Part shown: piece by piece, positions 50,826-59,361 of the stretch
Layout: every line of letters begins with the position of its first letter
Position numbering within the stretch: the first letter of the stretch is position 1
Source of the DNA: JAVJUV01 sp040220415
Lineage (GTDB): Bacteria; Pseudomonadota; Alphaproteobacteria; Rhodobacterales; Rhodobacteraceae
Length of the DNA stretch: 64,000 nucleotides
NCBI GenBank assembly: GCA_040220415.1
Contig: JAVJUV010000046.1
Span: forward strand, 46,076-110,075
Direction: 5' to 3'
Position numbers and translations under genes: made by a program
The notes under the pieces: model-generated
The model's database searches: none
What the model was told of the DNA's origin: nothing
What the model saw: only the letters and a program-made list of their open reading frames with translations

Positions 50826-51158
50826 ATGCCTTTTTATCTCTTCAAGGGCCGCTACACGACCGACTCGATCAAGTCGCTCGTCTCCAATCCGGAAGACCGC
50901 GAGGCCGCGGCCCGCAAGATGATCGAATCCCTCGGCGGCAAGCTGCACCACCTGTTCTTCTGCTTCGGCGAAGAAGACGTGATCGCGCTGATCGAGGCCC
51001 CCGATGACGAGACGATGGCCGCCGGCGCCCTTCTGGTCGGCGCCTCCGGCGCGATGGCGGGCGGCGCGACCACCAAGCTCATGACCTCCAAGGAAGCGAT
51101 GAAGGCCATGAAGAAAGCCGGCAAGTCGGCGGCCAGCTACAAACCCGTCGGCGCCTGA
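50826..51158 (+). CDS. GYD domain protein
   Basis: A 110-residue protein: PFYLFKGRYTTDSIKSLVSNPEDREAAARKMIESLGGKLHHLFFCFGEEDVIALIEAPDDETMAAGALLVGASG, the complete GYD (ferredoxin-like) fold. The end is Lys/Met-rich (KEAMKAMKKAGKSAASYKPV). Function unknown in general. GGGAGG precedes ATG 50826. A dispersed intergenic element follows. Confidence 0.86.
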   Translation: MPFYLFKGRYTTDSIKSLVSNPEDREAAARKMIESLGGKLHHLFFCFGEEDVIALIEAPDDETMAAGALLVGASGAMAGGATTKLMTSKEAMKAMKKAGKSAASYKPVGA

Positions 51159-51218
51159 CCGGCGCAAGGGGGACGGGGAACACCTCCCCGTCCCTTCCGC
51201 CAACCCGACCGCAACAGC

Positions 51219-51281
51219 ACTTCTTCTTTTCGGAAATACTCCGGGGGGCCGCGCGGCACGCGCGGCGGGGGCAGCGCCCCC
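51219..51281 (-). repeat. Dispersed intergenic element, copy 2
   Basis: On the minus strand a hairpin (GGGGGCGCTGCCCCC, from 51281) is followed by a GC-rich spacer and CCCCGGAGTATTTCCGAAAA with an A/G-rich tail ending at 51219. It differs from copy 1 by a few bases in the GGAGTATTT core region. Position: between the GYD gene and the acyl-CoA synthetase gene. Confidence 0.6.
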
Positions 51282-51358
51282 TCCATGCCCCGCCGATCAC
51301 GAACAGGATGGACGCCAAGACGGTTTTCGCTAGATTTCCCGGAAACGAAAGGACCGTC

Positions 51359-52906
51359 ATGATCTTCGAAAGCCGCTACCCGCCGGTTGCGATCCGCGAC
51401 ATCACGATCACCGAACGGGTCTTTCAGGGGCTCGACAGCCACCCGGACAGAATTGTCCTCGTCGACGGCCCGACCGGTCACAAGGTGACGGCGGCGCACC
51501 TCAAGGACCGTATCCAGCGCTTCGCCGGCGGCCTTTCCCGAGACGGCTTCCAGAACGAAACGGTGGCGATCATGTCCACCAATCACGTCGATTATCCCGT
51601 TGTCTTTCATGGGGTTGCCTATGCCGGCGGCACCGTCAGCACCGCCAACCCGACCTACACGGCCAGCGAGTTGAACTATCAGCTGAACGATTCCGGCGCG
51701 ACCCTCCTCGTGACCCACCCGGCCTTCCACGAGACCGCGACGAAAGCGGCCGAGGGCACGGGCGTGCGCCGGATCGTCACCCTGGGCGAGGCCGAAGGCG
51801 CCACGCCCATCGACGCCTTTCTCGGCGCTCCACAGACCGAACAGGCGCGCGTCGATCTCGACGAACACATCGTCGTCCTGCCCTATTCCTCCGGCACCAC
51901 TGGGCTTCCCAAGGGCGTGATGCTGACCCATCGCAATCTCGCCACCAACGTCGACCAGTCGCTTGGCGCCATCGACATCCGGCCCGGCGAATGGACCGTG
52001 GCTTTCCTGCCCTTCTTCCACATCTACGGCCAGACGCTGCTGATGAACGTCTACCTCGCCCGTGGCGCCGGCATCGTGACCATGCCGCGTTTCGACCTCG
52101 AGCAGTTCCTGAGACTGGTGCAGGACTACAGGACCCCGCGCATCTGGGCGGTGCCGCCGGTGGCCATCGCGCTGGCCAAGCATCCCCTGGTCGATCAATA
52201 CGATCTATCCGCCGTGACCGAGGTCTTCTCCGCCGCCGCCCCGGCCGACGAAACCCTGATGAACGCGATCCGCGACCGCATCGGCGCCAAGGGCGTTCAG
52301 GCCTACGGCATGACCGAGTTGTCGCCGATCAGCCACATCGCACCGGCCGCGAACGCGGAACCCGGCGCCGTCGGCGTGGCGGTGCCCAACACCGAATGCC
52401 GGATCGTCGATCCCGAAACGATGAAAGACCGCGGCCCGAACGAAGAGGGCGAGTTGTGGATTCGCGGTCCCCAGGTGATGAAAGGCTACCTGAACAAGCC
52501 CGACGCCACCCGCGAGACCATCGTCGAGGACGGCTGGCTGCGCACCGGCGATCTCGGCCTGATCGACGACGACGGCCAGCTCTGGATTCGCGACCGCCTG
52601 AAGGAACTTATCAAATACAAGGGCTTCCAGGTCGCCCCGGCCGAGGTCGAGGCAGCGCTTCTAGAACTTCCCTCGGTCGCCGACTGCGCCGTTCTCGGCA
52701 AGCGCGACGACGAGGCGGGCGAAGTGCCCGTCGCCTTCGTCGTCCGCCCCGACGGCGACCTGACCAGCGGAGACCAGATCCGCGCCGCCCTCGAAGGCCG
52801 TCTCGTCAGCTACAAGATCCCGGCCGAAGTCACCTTCATCGACGCGATCCCGAAGACGGCGTCAGGCAAGATCCTGCGGCGTCAGCTTCGCGATTCTCAA
52901 GCCTGA
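51359..52906 (+). CDS. AMP-binding acyl-CoA synthetase (4-coumarate-CoA ligase type)
   Basis: A 515-residue ANL-superfamily enzyme that adenylates a carboxylic acid and passes it to CoA. The P-loop is PYSSGTTGLPKGVMLTHRN, then YGMTEL (A5 motif), GELWIRGPQVMKGYLN, GWLRTGDLG and the C-terminal Lys in PKTASGKILRRQLR. Homologues are annotated as 4-coumarate-CoA ligase or long-chain acyl-CoA synthetase; the substrate is unknown. AAAGGA lies five bases before ATG 51359, favouring it over ATG 51308. It overlaps the end of the GFA gene. Confidence 0.88.
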   Translation: MIFESRYPPVAIRDITITERVFQGLDSHPDRIVLVDGPTGHKVTAAHLKDRIQRFAGGLSRDGFQNETVAIMSTNHVDYPVVFHGVAYAGGTVSTANPTYTASELNYQLNDSGATLLVTHPAFHETATKAAEGTGVRRIVTLGEAEGATPIDAFLGAPQTEQARVDLDEHIVVLPYSSGTTGLPKGVMLTHRNLATNVDQSLGAIDIRPGEWTVAFLPFFHIYGQTLLMNVYLARGAGIVTMPRFDLEQFLRLVQDYRTPRIWAVPPVAIALAKHPLVDQYDLSAVTEVFSAAAPADETLMNAIRDRIGAKGVQAYGMTELSPISHIAPAANAEPGAVGVAVPNTECRIVDPETMKDRGPNEEGELWIRGPQVMKGYLNKPDATRETIVEDGWLRTGDLGLIDDDGQLWIRDRLKELIKYKGFQVAPAEVEAALLELPSVADCAVLGKRDDEAGEVPVAFVVRPDGDLTSGDQIRAALEGRLVSYKIPAEVTFIDAIPKTASGKILRRQLRDSQA

Positions 52907-53292
52907 GTGGTGAACGCCGGATCGTCCGCCGGCGTCTGCGGCAGGCCGTCCGCGATCTCGTAGTAATCGCCCTTGTCGGCGCAGAAGATATGCGCCGCCA
53001 GACGCAGCCCCGTCCGCCCGTCCAGGGTGCCCGCCATGATCGACAGGTTCGCCCCCGGCCCGTCCCGGAAAAGATTGTTGCCGCAAACGGGGCAGAACCC
53101 GCGCCGCGCCGTCCCGGACGACCTGAACCAGCGGACGTCTCCCGAGACCGCGACGGTTTCGCGCGGGGCGCTGGTCGCCGCCACGTGGTGCCCGCTGGTC
53201 TTGCGGCACTGGGTGCAATGGCACGCGATCACCGGCCGCATCGGGCCCGACACGGTATAGCCAACCGCCCCGCAAAGGCAGGAACCCTTCAC
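52897..53292 (-). CDS. GFA family zinc protein (glutathione-dependent formaldehyde-activating type)
   Basis: A 131-residue protein with the family Cys ligands: GSCLCGAVGY, CHCTQCRKTSG and GFCPVCGNNLFRD. Two Zn sites are expected. Most members are not proven formaldehyde enzymes. The start is GTG 53292, whose bases overlap the aroA stop (GTGA), so it is translationally coupled to aroA. Its stop overlaps the converging acyl-CoA synthetase gene by ten bases. Confidence 0.87.
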   Translation of the reverse strand: MKGSCLCGAVGYTVSGPMRPVIACHCTQCRKTSGHHVAATSAPRETVAVSGDVRWFRSSGTARRGFCPVCGNNLFRDGPGANLSIMAGTLDGRTGLRLAAHIFCADKGDYYEIADGLPQTPADDPAFTTQA

Positions 53293-54641
53293 CGCCCCGC
53301 CTTTTCGAACCGCGCGCCCAACCCCGTCATCAGGTCGGCGAAGATCGGAAAGGACGTCGCGACCGGGCCGGCGTCGTCGACCTCGACCGCTTCCTTCGCC
53401 GCCATCCCCAGCACCAGGAACGACATGGCGATCCGGTGGTCCAGCCGCGCCTCGGCACGGCCGCCGCCGGGCACGCCGCCAGCGCCCAGGCCTTCGACCT
53501 GCCACCAGTCCTCGCCCTCGTCCACCGTCACGCCATTGGCGCGCAGCCCTTTGGCCATCGCATCGATCCGGTCGCTTTCCTTGACGCGCAATTCCTTCAC
53601 GCCCCGCATCACGGTCCGCCCCTCGGCGAAGGACGCGACCACCGACAGGATCGGATACTCGTCGATCATCGACGCGGCCCGCTCGGGCGGCACCTCGATC
53701 CCCTTCATGGCCGGCGAGAACTTTGCCCGCAGATCGGCCACCGGCTCGCCGCCTTCCTCGCGCGCGTTCTCGTAGGTCAGGTCCGCGCCCATCTCGCGCA
53801 GCGTCTCGAACAGGCCCGCCCGCGTCGGGTTCAGTCCGATGGTCGGCACCAGCACGTCCGAGCCTTCCACGATCAGCGCCGCGCAGACCGGAAACGCAGC
53901 CGAAGACGGGTCGCGCGGCACATCGATCGATTGCGGCCGCAATTCCGGCTGCCCCTTCAGCGTGATCACCCGGCCCTCGCCCGTCTCCTCGACACCGACG
54001 TCGGCCCCGAAGCCCCGCAGCATCCGCTCGGTGTGGTCCCGCGTCGCCTCGCCCTCAATCACCACCGTCTCGCCCGGCGCATTCAGACCCGCCAGCAGCA
54101 CCGCCGACTTCACCTGCGCCGACGGCATCGGCAGCGTATAACGCACCGGCACCGGGTCGGCCGCTCCCACCACCGTCATCGGCAGCCGCCCGCCCTTGCG
54201 CCCATAAGCCGCCGCGCCGAACAGCGCCATCGGATCGGTCACCCGGCCCATCGGTCGCGACCGCAGCGAGGCATCCCCGGTGAAGGTCGCCGTGATCGGC
54301 GTCGTCGCCATCGCGCCGATGATCAGCCGCACGCCGGTCCCGGCGTTGCCGCAGTCGATCACGTCCTCAGGCTCGCCGAAACCGCCCGTGCCGACGCCGT
54401 GCACATGCCACTCGCCCGCGTCGTCCCGCGTCACCTCGGCCCCGAAGGCGCGCATCGCGGCAGCCGTCGCCAGCACATCCTCGCCTTCCAGAAGGCCGCG
54501 CACCCGCGTCTCGCCCACCGACAGCGCGCCCAGGATCAGCGCGCGATGCGATATCGACTTGTCGCCCGGCACATCTGCCACGCCCTTCAGGGCGGCGGCC
54601 CGGCGCGAAATCATCGGTTGCGGTTCACCATGCCCGGACAT
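53289..54641 (-). CDS. aroA: 3-phosphoshikimate 1-carboxyvinyltransferase (EPSP synthase)
   Basis: A 450-residue shikimate-pathway enzyme joining phosphoenolpyruvate to shikimate-3-phosphate. It has VPGDKSISHRALILGAL, DCGNAGTGVRLIIGAM, SRPMGRVTDPM, YTLPMPSAQVKSAVLLAGL, DEYPILSVVASFAEG, ELRVKESDRI and DHRIAMSFLVLG. The GNAGTGVRL loop has Gly where class II CP4-type enzymes carry Ala. ATG 54641 follows AGGGAAGGAAG; the frame is open to 54707. The stop overlaps the GTG of the GFA gene. Confidence 0.95.
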   Translation of the reverse strand: MSGHGEPQPMISRRAAALKGVADVPGDKSISHRALILGALSVGETRVRGLLEGEDVLATAAAMRAFGAEVTRDDAGEWHVHGVGTGGFGEPEDVIDCGNAGTGVRLIIGAMATTPITATFTGDASLRSRPMGRVTDPMALFGAAAYGRKGGRLPMTVVGAADPVPVRYTLPMPSAQVKSAVLLAGLNAPGETVVIEGEATRDHTERMLRGFGADVGVEETGEGRVITLKGQPELRPQSIDVPRDPSSAAFPVCAALIVEGSDVLVPTIGLNPTRAGLFETLREMGADLTYENAREEGGEPVADLRAKFSPAMKGIEVPPERAASMIDEYPILSVVASFAEGRTVMRGVKELRVKESDRIDAMAKGLRANGVTVDEGEDWWQVEGLGAGGVPGGGRAEARLDHRIAMSFLVLGMAAKEAVEVDDAGPVATSFPIFADLMTGLGARFEKAGR

Positions 54642-54700
54642 GCGGCTTCCTTCCCTGTTTCGCGGTCCTGTTAGCGCAGACATGGGGCATCGTCCATGTC

Positions 54701-54724
54701 CCTTCATCTTGCCCCAAATACGCG
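54701..54724 (-). repeat. Degenerate third copy of the dispersed element
   Basis: CCTTCATCTTGCCCCAAATA followed by CGCG corresponds, on the minus strand, to a worn TATTTGGGGCAAGATGAAGG version of the GGAGTATTT element. It lies between trmB and aroA, both on the minus strand. It has no clear hairpin. Confidence 0.35.
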
Positions 54725-54735
54725 GATACGGCGTC

Positions 54736-55443
54736 TCACACCCGGCGGAACGTCAGGTAATGCGGCACCCGACCCTCGCGCAGCGCCTTCTGCTCGTAGC
54801 GCGTGCTGATCCAGTCGTCCCAGGGCCGCCGCCAGTCACCGGCGCATTCGGCCAGCCACTCGAACCCGGCCTTCGGCACTTCTTCCAATGCCTGGCGCAC
54901 ATAGTCGGGAATATCCGTCGCGATCCGGAACTCGGCCCCCGGCGCCAGCACCCGGTAGAGCGGCTCCAGGTGTTCCGGCGTCACGAACCGCCGCCGGTGA
55001 TGCTTCGCCTTCGGCCAGGGATCGGGATAAAGCAGGAATGCCTTCGCCACAGAGGCGTCCGGCAGCACATCCATCAGATCCCGCGCATCGCCCGGATGGA
55101 CCCGGATGTTTTCCGCCCCCGCCTTGCGGATCTTGCCCAGCAGCATCGCGACGCCGTTGATGTAGGGCTCGGCCCCGATGATCCCCACGCCGGGATTGGA
55201 GACCGCCTGGTGCACCATGTGCTCGCCACCGCCAAAGCCGACCTCCAGCCAGACCGGCCGCGCCCCGAAGATCTCGCCCAGATTCAACTCCCGCCGCTCC
55301 GGGTTCTCGTCCCAGCCGACGTCCTCCAGACCGATCTCCTCCAGGTCCTTCAGGTACGCCTTCTGGCTGTCGCGCAGCCCCTTGCCGCGGACCCGTCCGT
55401 AGAAATTGCGCCAGGGAGCGCCCGATGGAGATTTACGTTCCAT
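54736..55443 (-). CDS. trmB: tRNA (guanine-N7)-methyltransferase
   Basis: A 235-residue SAM enzyme that makes m7G46 in tRNA. WLEVGFGGGEHM is the SAM loop, AEPYINGVAMLLGKI follows, and LLYPDPWPKAKHHRRRFV is the tRNA-binding TrmB signature. The fold ends with DDWISTRYEQKALREGR. ATG 55443 gives the family length; the frame is open to 55494. It is divergent from pdeM. Confidence 0.95.
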   Translation of the reverse strand: MERKSPSGAPWRNFYGRVRGKGLRDSQKAYLKDLEEIGLEDVGWDENPERRELNLGEIFGARPVWLEVGFGGGEHMVHQAVSNPGVGIIGAEPYINGVAMLLGKIRKAGAENIRVHPGDARDLMDVLPDASVAKAFLLYPDPWPKAKHHRRRFVTPEHLEPLYRVLAPGAEFRIATDIPDYVRQALEEVPKAGFEWLAECAGDWRRPWDDWISTRYEQKALREGRVPHYLTFRRV

Positions 55444-55517
55444 GCCCCGCGCCTTCGCAAGCCCCGCGCCGAAGGTCAAGCCTTGCCAAATCACCCGTGC
55501 CGGGCCTAGAACGAAGC

Positions 55518-56177
55518 ATGAACCCCCTCGAGCTCGATTTCGCCGGCGAACGGCTTTGCGCGCACGGCTCCGGCGCGCTTCACTGGCCTGCCGAGAACCT
55601 GCTCGTGGTCTCCGATCTGCACCTCGGCAAGTCCGAGCGGATCGCCCGGCGCGGCGGCGCGCTGCTGCCGCCCTACGAGACCGCCGAGACCCTCGACCGC
55701 CTCTGCCGCGACATCGAGGCGACGGGCGCTGCGACCGTGGTCTGTCTGGGCGACAGCTTCGACGACCTGGCCGCCGGCGCGGCGCTCGACGACACCCACC
55801 GCGCCACCATCGCCCGCCTTCAGGCCGGCCGGCGCTGGGTCTGGATCGAGGGCAACCACGATCCGGGACCGCTGGATCTGGGCGGCGCGCACCTGGCCGA
55901 GATGCGCCTCGGCCCGCTCACCTTCCGCCACATCGCCGCTGGCGCCGCGGCGCCGGGCGAGATCTCGGGACACTACCACCCCAAGGCGCGGCTGCGCTAC
56001 GCCCGCCGCCCCTGCTTCATGGTCGACCGGCGCCGCATGATCCTGCCCGCATACGGCTGCTATACCGGAGGCCTCGACTGGACCACGCCGGTGCTGCGCG
56101 CGCTCTTCGACGAGAAAGCCATCGCCTACCTGACCGGCCCTTCGGTCATGGCCGTCCCCGTCCCGAGGGCCGCATGA
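55518..56177 (+). CDS. pdeM: Ligase-associated DNA damage response metallophosphoesterase PdeM
   Basis: A 219-residue calcineurin-like phosphoesterase: LLVVSDLHLGKSERIARRG, VVCLGDSFDD, WIEGNHDPG and ISGHYHPKAR supply the metal ligands. The family is named for its usual co-occurrence with an ATP-dependent ligase, an exonuclease and a Lhr helicase; those are not beside it here. ATG 55518 is chosen because the family begins near LELDFAGERLCAHGSGALHW. Its stop overlaps the next gene (ATGA). Confidence 0.85.
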   Translation: MNPLELDFAGERLCAHGSGALHWPAENLLVVSDLHLGKSERIARRGGALLPPYETAETLDRLCRDIEATGAATVVCLGDSFDDLAAGAALDDTHRATIARLQAGRRWVWIEGNHDPGPLDLGGAHLAEMRLGPLTFRHIAAGAAAPGEISGHYHPKARLRYARRPCFMVDRRRMILPAYGCYTGGLDWTTPVLRALFDEKAIAYLTGPSVMAVPVPRAA

Positions 56178-56602
56178 AACTGACGCCCCAGATCGAAGCC
56201 AAGGTCCGCGCCTCGTTCGCGCGCCAGACGATGATGGCGACGCTCGGTGCGGAACTCCTCGATCTCGGTCCCGGCACCGCCCGCATCGCCGCCCCGATCC
56301 TGCCCGGCAGCCGCCAGCAGCAGGACGCGGGCCACGCCGCGCTGACCTTTGCCATCGGAGATTCGGCCGCGGGCTACGCCGCGCTCACGATGTTCGGCGA
56401 AGAAGACGAGATCATGACCGTCGAGATGAAGATCAACCTCCTGCGCCCGGCCCTGGGCGACCGGCTGATCGCCGAAGGCCGCGTCATCAAGCCCGGCCGC
56501 CGGATCACCGTCGTCGCCGCCGAGGTCTGGGCCGAGACCGACGGCCAGCGCAAACAGATCGCGCTCCTGCAAGGTACGATGATCCCGGTCGGCGGGGGCT
56601 AG
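56174..56602 (+). CDS. Hotdog-fold thioesterase, PaaI type
   Basis: A 142-residue hotdog protein: RQTMMATLGAELLDLGPGTARIAAPILPGSRQQQDAGHAALTFAIGDSAAGYAAL, then MTVEMKINLLRPALGDRLIAEGRVIKPGRRITVVAAEVW. The QQDAGHAALTFAIGDSA block corresponds to the active-site helix of PaaI-type acyl-CoA thioesterases. It overlaps the pdeM stop by four bases and is probably translated with it. Confidence 0.87.
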   Translation: MKLTPQIEAKVRASFARQTMMATLGAELLDLGPGTARIAAPILPGSRQQQDAGHAALTFAIGDSAAGYAALTMFGEEDEIMTVEMKINLLRPALGDRLIAEGRVIKPGRRITVVAAEVWAETDGQRKQIALLQGTMIPVGGG

Positions 56603-56728
56603 GCTGCGCGGAACGCGTATTGCCGGTGTTTACCTTCTGCAGAGCGCGTCTGCTTGGAGCCCCGGGCGGCATTTAACTCTGCTGGACCTGATTATCGAAG
56701 CTAGGCGCACAAACCCTGACAAGACAAT

Positions 56729-57946
56729 CTATTCCGCGTCGGTACACACATAAACGGCTCCGCCGACAGCCACGACGGAAACCGTGGCTGCCGCGATTGT
56801 CGCTGGAGCTGTCAGAACACTCAAAGCTGCGGTCCCGATTGTGCCAAGTGTGCCGGCTATATAGCCGCTGGCGCCTGTAAGGATGGCGGCTCCGGAGCTG
56901 TGAGTAACCACGGTTGTTCCAGTGACCGCTGCAGTTCCAACAGCAGAGCCAACTGCGCCGCCTGCAAACCCAGTGATAGCAAGCGCCGCTTCCTTTGAGT
57001 CATTCACGTGCTCGCAAACAGACTTCGAGGGTTCACGACACACCCGGAAGGTGTCCTGTTCGCCTTGCTGAAAGCCAAGGAGTCCGTTGGTCTCTTTGTC
57101 GTAAGTCAGGCAAAAGAGGTCGCGCTGGTCAGGCGTCATCTCAGGCGTCATATAAGCGAGGGATACGTAGCTTGGACAGTTACCGGAGCCCTTTGGCCCA
57201 AGCAGACGTTCCATAGGACTTGTACTTGAGGCGTCGAAATCCTCATCGTAGGCGTATGAAATTCTTCGATCCTCACCATCGAAATTCAGGGTGCACATCT
57301 CGGCATCTGCTCCGTTTGCTTCAAGATCCACACCGAAAACCTCAGCAGTGAAGGTGTTAGCTCGGTTGAAGGCACTTCCCAGCCTCCGTAGATCGACTTC
57401 AATTCTGGTTACCTCTGTGTAGTTATCGGGCGTCGCGTCCCGATTATAGAAGATAACCTGTGCGCTGCGGCCATTCAGAATTCGCTCGAGGTTTTGCACC
57501 TCCAGTTCAGGGCCACGATTGCAGGAATTGGTGTCCGTCAGCTCGCACCAATAACCATCGAAAGGCTGACCGTCGATTTTGGTGATGGCCGCCGAGTATT
57601 CATCATAGTGCGGCGATGAAGAGTATGGAGCGATTTCGATACTTCCTCGTGGAACCAAATTCACATCGACGTTTGGCTCCACCGTAGGCTTTAGAAACGG
57701 CAATACATCGAAGTACACTTCGATACCATTCCCCAAGTCAGAGACCGTAGTGGTCGCAAAGCACGTGTCTTCTCCATCCTCGTCGCGAAAGCAGTCGGAA
57801 CGCCAATTATCGAATTCTTCTAGGATGTACGTCTCCCCAGCTCCAACGGCTTTGCGCGTGTCCGGGAACGTAGTTTCTGCTTTGGCGACATGCGTGCAAA
57901 AAACTAGCGTCACGACTACCGTGAAAATTGTAGCTAGACGCGGCAC
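56729..57946 (-). CDS. Secreted protein of unknown family, low-GC gene
   Basis: A 405-residue protein. A signal peptide (FTVVVTLVFCTHVAKA) precedes about 300 acidic, Cys-containing residues (CFRDEDGEDTCFATTT, WCELTDTNSCNRG, MCTLNFDGEDRRISY, LFCLTYDKETNGLLGFQQG, VCREPSKSVCEHV). A Gly/Ala/Thr-rich hydrophobic tail of about 80 residues follows (GFAGGAVGSAVGTAAVTG, then ATIAAATVSVVAVGGAVYVC) and could insert into a membrane. GTG 57946 has GAGGAG five bases upstream. Codon use and base composition are visibly poorer in G+C than those of its neighbours, which indicates transfer. No family is recognised. Confidence 0.65.
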   Translation of the reverse strand: MPRLATIFTVVVTLVFCTHVAKAETTFPDTRKAVGAGETYILEEFDNWRSDCFRDEDGEDTCFATTTVSDLGNGIEVYFDVLPFLKPTVEPNVDVNLVPRGSIEIAPYSSSPHYDEYSAAITKIDGQPFDGYWCELTDTNSCNRGPELEVQNLERILNGRSAQVIFYNRDATPDNYTEVTRIEVDLRRLGSAFNRANTFTAEVFGVDLEANGADAEMCTLNFDGEDRRISYAYDEDFDASSTSPMERLLGPKGSGNCPSYVSLAYMTPEMTPDQRDLFCLTYDKETNGLLGFQQGEQDTFRVCREPSKSVCEHVNDSKEAALAITGFAGGAVGSAVGTAAVTGTTVVTHSSGAAILTGASGYIAGTLGTIGTAALSVLTAPATIAAATVSVVAVGGAVYVCTDAE

Positions 57947-58167
57947 ATCGTTCTCCTCACCCGCATAAGTGAGCATGCTTCACTATGCATAGCAGTCGAG
58001 TCAAGTACTCCGCGTTTACCAGCCTAGCCGCAAAGTCGAATGACGCACGGTCCCGCAACTGCAAAGTATGGACGTAAAGGCGCACACACGCGCGCAAGCC
58101 TTCAGTATGTACGTTCGAAAGACATCTACGCCAACGCAAATCAGCGTCACACCTCGACTTATTAACA

Positions 58168-58193
58168 AATCCGTTATATAAATGATTCGTTAT
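58168..58193. promoter_or_regulatory. Direct repeat at the arsR-type gene start
   Basis: AATCCGTTAT (58168-58177) and GATTCGTTAT (58184-58193) repeat with a 16-base period in an A/T-rich patch, and the second runs into ATG 58192. The position suits an autoregulatory operator. The wider 57947-58191 gap is A/T-rich and holds promoters for the two divergent genes, but I cannot define their boxes. Confidence 0.4.
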
Positions 58194-58506
58194 GCAGATC
58201 GACACCGCCTTCGCCGCCCTCTCGGACCCCACGCGCCTTGCCATCGTCACGCGGCTGGCCGAGGAAGGTGAGGTTGACGCGACCGAACTGGCGCGCCCCT
58301 TCACGCTGACCCAACCCGCTGTCTCGCGCCATATCAAGATCCTCGAACAGGCCGGCTGGGTCACCCGCCGCCGCGTCGGCACCCGCCGTCCGGTCCGGCT
58401 CGACCCCGCCCGCCTCGACGAGGTCATCGTCTGGTCCGGCCGCCTTCGCGCCGCGCTTCGGGCCAATTATGACCGCCTCGACAGGCTGCTTGCCGGAAAG
58501 GAATGA
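58192..58506 (+). CDS. ArsR-family winged-helix regulator
   Basis: A 104-residue regulator: IDTAFAALSDPTRLAIVTRLAEEGEVDATELARPFTLTQPAVSRHIKILEQAGWVTRRRVGTRRPVRLDP. It lacks the metal-binding ELCVCDL motif, so it is not a classical arsenic sensor. It is of the kind that pairs with an SRPBCC (AHSA1) gene, here overlapping by four bases (ATGA). Ligand unknown. Confidence 0.9.
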   Translation: MQIDTAFAALSDPTRLAIVTRLAEEGEVDATELARPFTLTQPAVSRHIKILEQAGWVTRRRVGTRRPVRLDPARLDEVIVWSGRLRAALRANYDRLDRLLAGKE

Positions 58507-58970
58507 CCATGTCTCCTCTTGTCGTGAAAAAGGTCGGCGAGACCGATCTGGTCGTCACCCGCCGCTTCGCCGCGCCGCCCGAAAGGGTCTATGCCGCGCA
58601 CACGGACCCGGTGCTGATCGCGCAATGGATGTTCGGCCCGGACGGCTGGACGATGCCGGAATGCATCAGCGACCCCCGCCCTGGCGGCCGTATCCGCTTC
58701 ACCTGGGAAAAGGACGGCGAATCCTTCTCGCTCAATGGCGAGTATGTCGAACTCGATCCGCCCCACCGCATCGTTCACCGCGAAGCCTTCGAAAGCGATC
58801 CGCCGATGGAACCCGCGCTGATCACGACAATGTTCAGGGAAGACGGCGGCGACACCCTGATGGAGATGACCATCCGCTACCGCGACTCAAACGCGCGCGA
58901 GGCCGCCCTTGCCACCGGCATGACCGAGGGAATGGAGATGAGCTATGCGCGGCTGGAAACGACGCTCTGA
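58503..58970 (+). CDS. SRPBCC (AHSA1/START-type) protein
   Basis: A 155-residue helix-grip protein: DLVVTRRFAAPPERVYAAHTDPVLIAQWMFGPDGWTMPEC, then GGRIRFTWEKDGESFSLNGEYVELDPPHRIVHREAF and GMTEGMEMSYARLETTL. The fold binds hydrophobic ligands; AHSA1-type members paired with ArsR regulators are common, and their function is open. It is translated together with the regulator. Confidence 0.9.
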   Translation: MTMSPLVVKKVGETDLVVTRRFAAPPERVYAAHTDPVLIAQWMFGPDGWTMPECISDPRPGGRIRFTWEKDGESFSLNGEYVELDPPHRIVHREAFESDPPMEPALITTMFREDGGDTLMEMTIRYRDSNAREAALATGMTEGMEMSYARLETTL

Positions 58971-58981
58971 GGGCCCGCCAC

Positions 58982-59260
58982 TCAGTCCTGTCCGGAAAGC
59001 CCGCCCGTCGAAACGGCGTCCGCCTCCTCGCCCAGGTCGACCTTGTTCATCACCCATTTCAGCAGGCTTTTCGCCAGCATCAGGGCAACCATCAGGACCA
59101 GCCCGCTGACCAGAAAGGTCACCACCGCGCCGCCAAATCCGCCGCCGGTCTGCATCGACTGATAGGCCCAGTAGGCCGACAGCCCAAGGGCCGCCAGCGG
59201 CCCGACGAAGGCGACCAGGATATAGGCGACCGTCAGAACGGCGATGATTACGTTCAGCAT
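58982..59260 (-). CDS. Small two-helix membrane protein
   Basis: A 92-residue protein with hydrophobic segments NVIIAVLTVAYILVAFVGPLAALGLSAYWAY and GAVVTFLVSGLVLMVALMLAKSLLKW, separated by a Gly-rich loop (TGGGFGG), and an acidic tail (VDLGEEADAVSTGG). ATG 59260 is chosen because upstream sequence looks non-coding. No family is recognised. Confidence 0.62.
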   Translation of the reverse strand: MLNVIIAVLTVAYILVAFVGPLAALGLSAYWAYQSMQTGGGFGGAVVTFLVSGLVLMVALMLAKSLLKWVMNKVDLGEEADAVSTGGLSGQD

Positions 59261-59361
59261 GGCACTCACGTCCTCTTTGACCGTGCAGAGCCATAGTAAC
59301 CGCGTTGGGCGCAAATATGACGGCCGCGCCGAAAAGATCTGCGCAACCGTTGCAGCGATGC

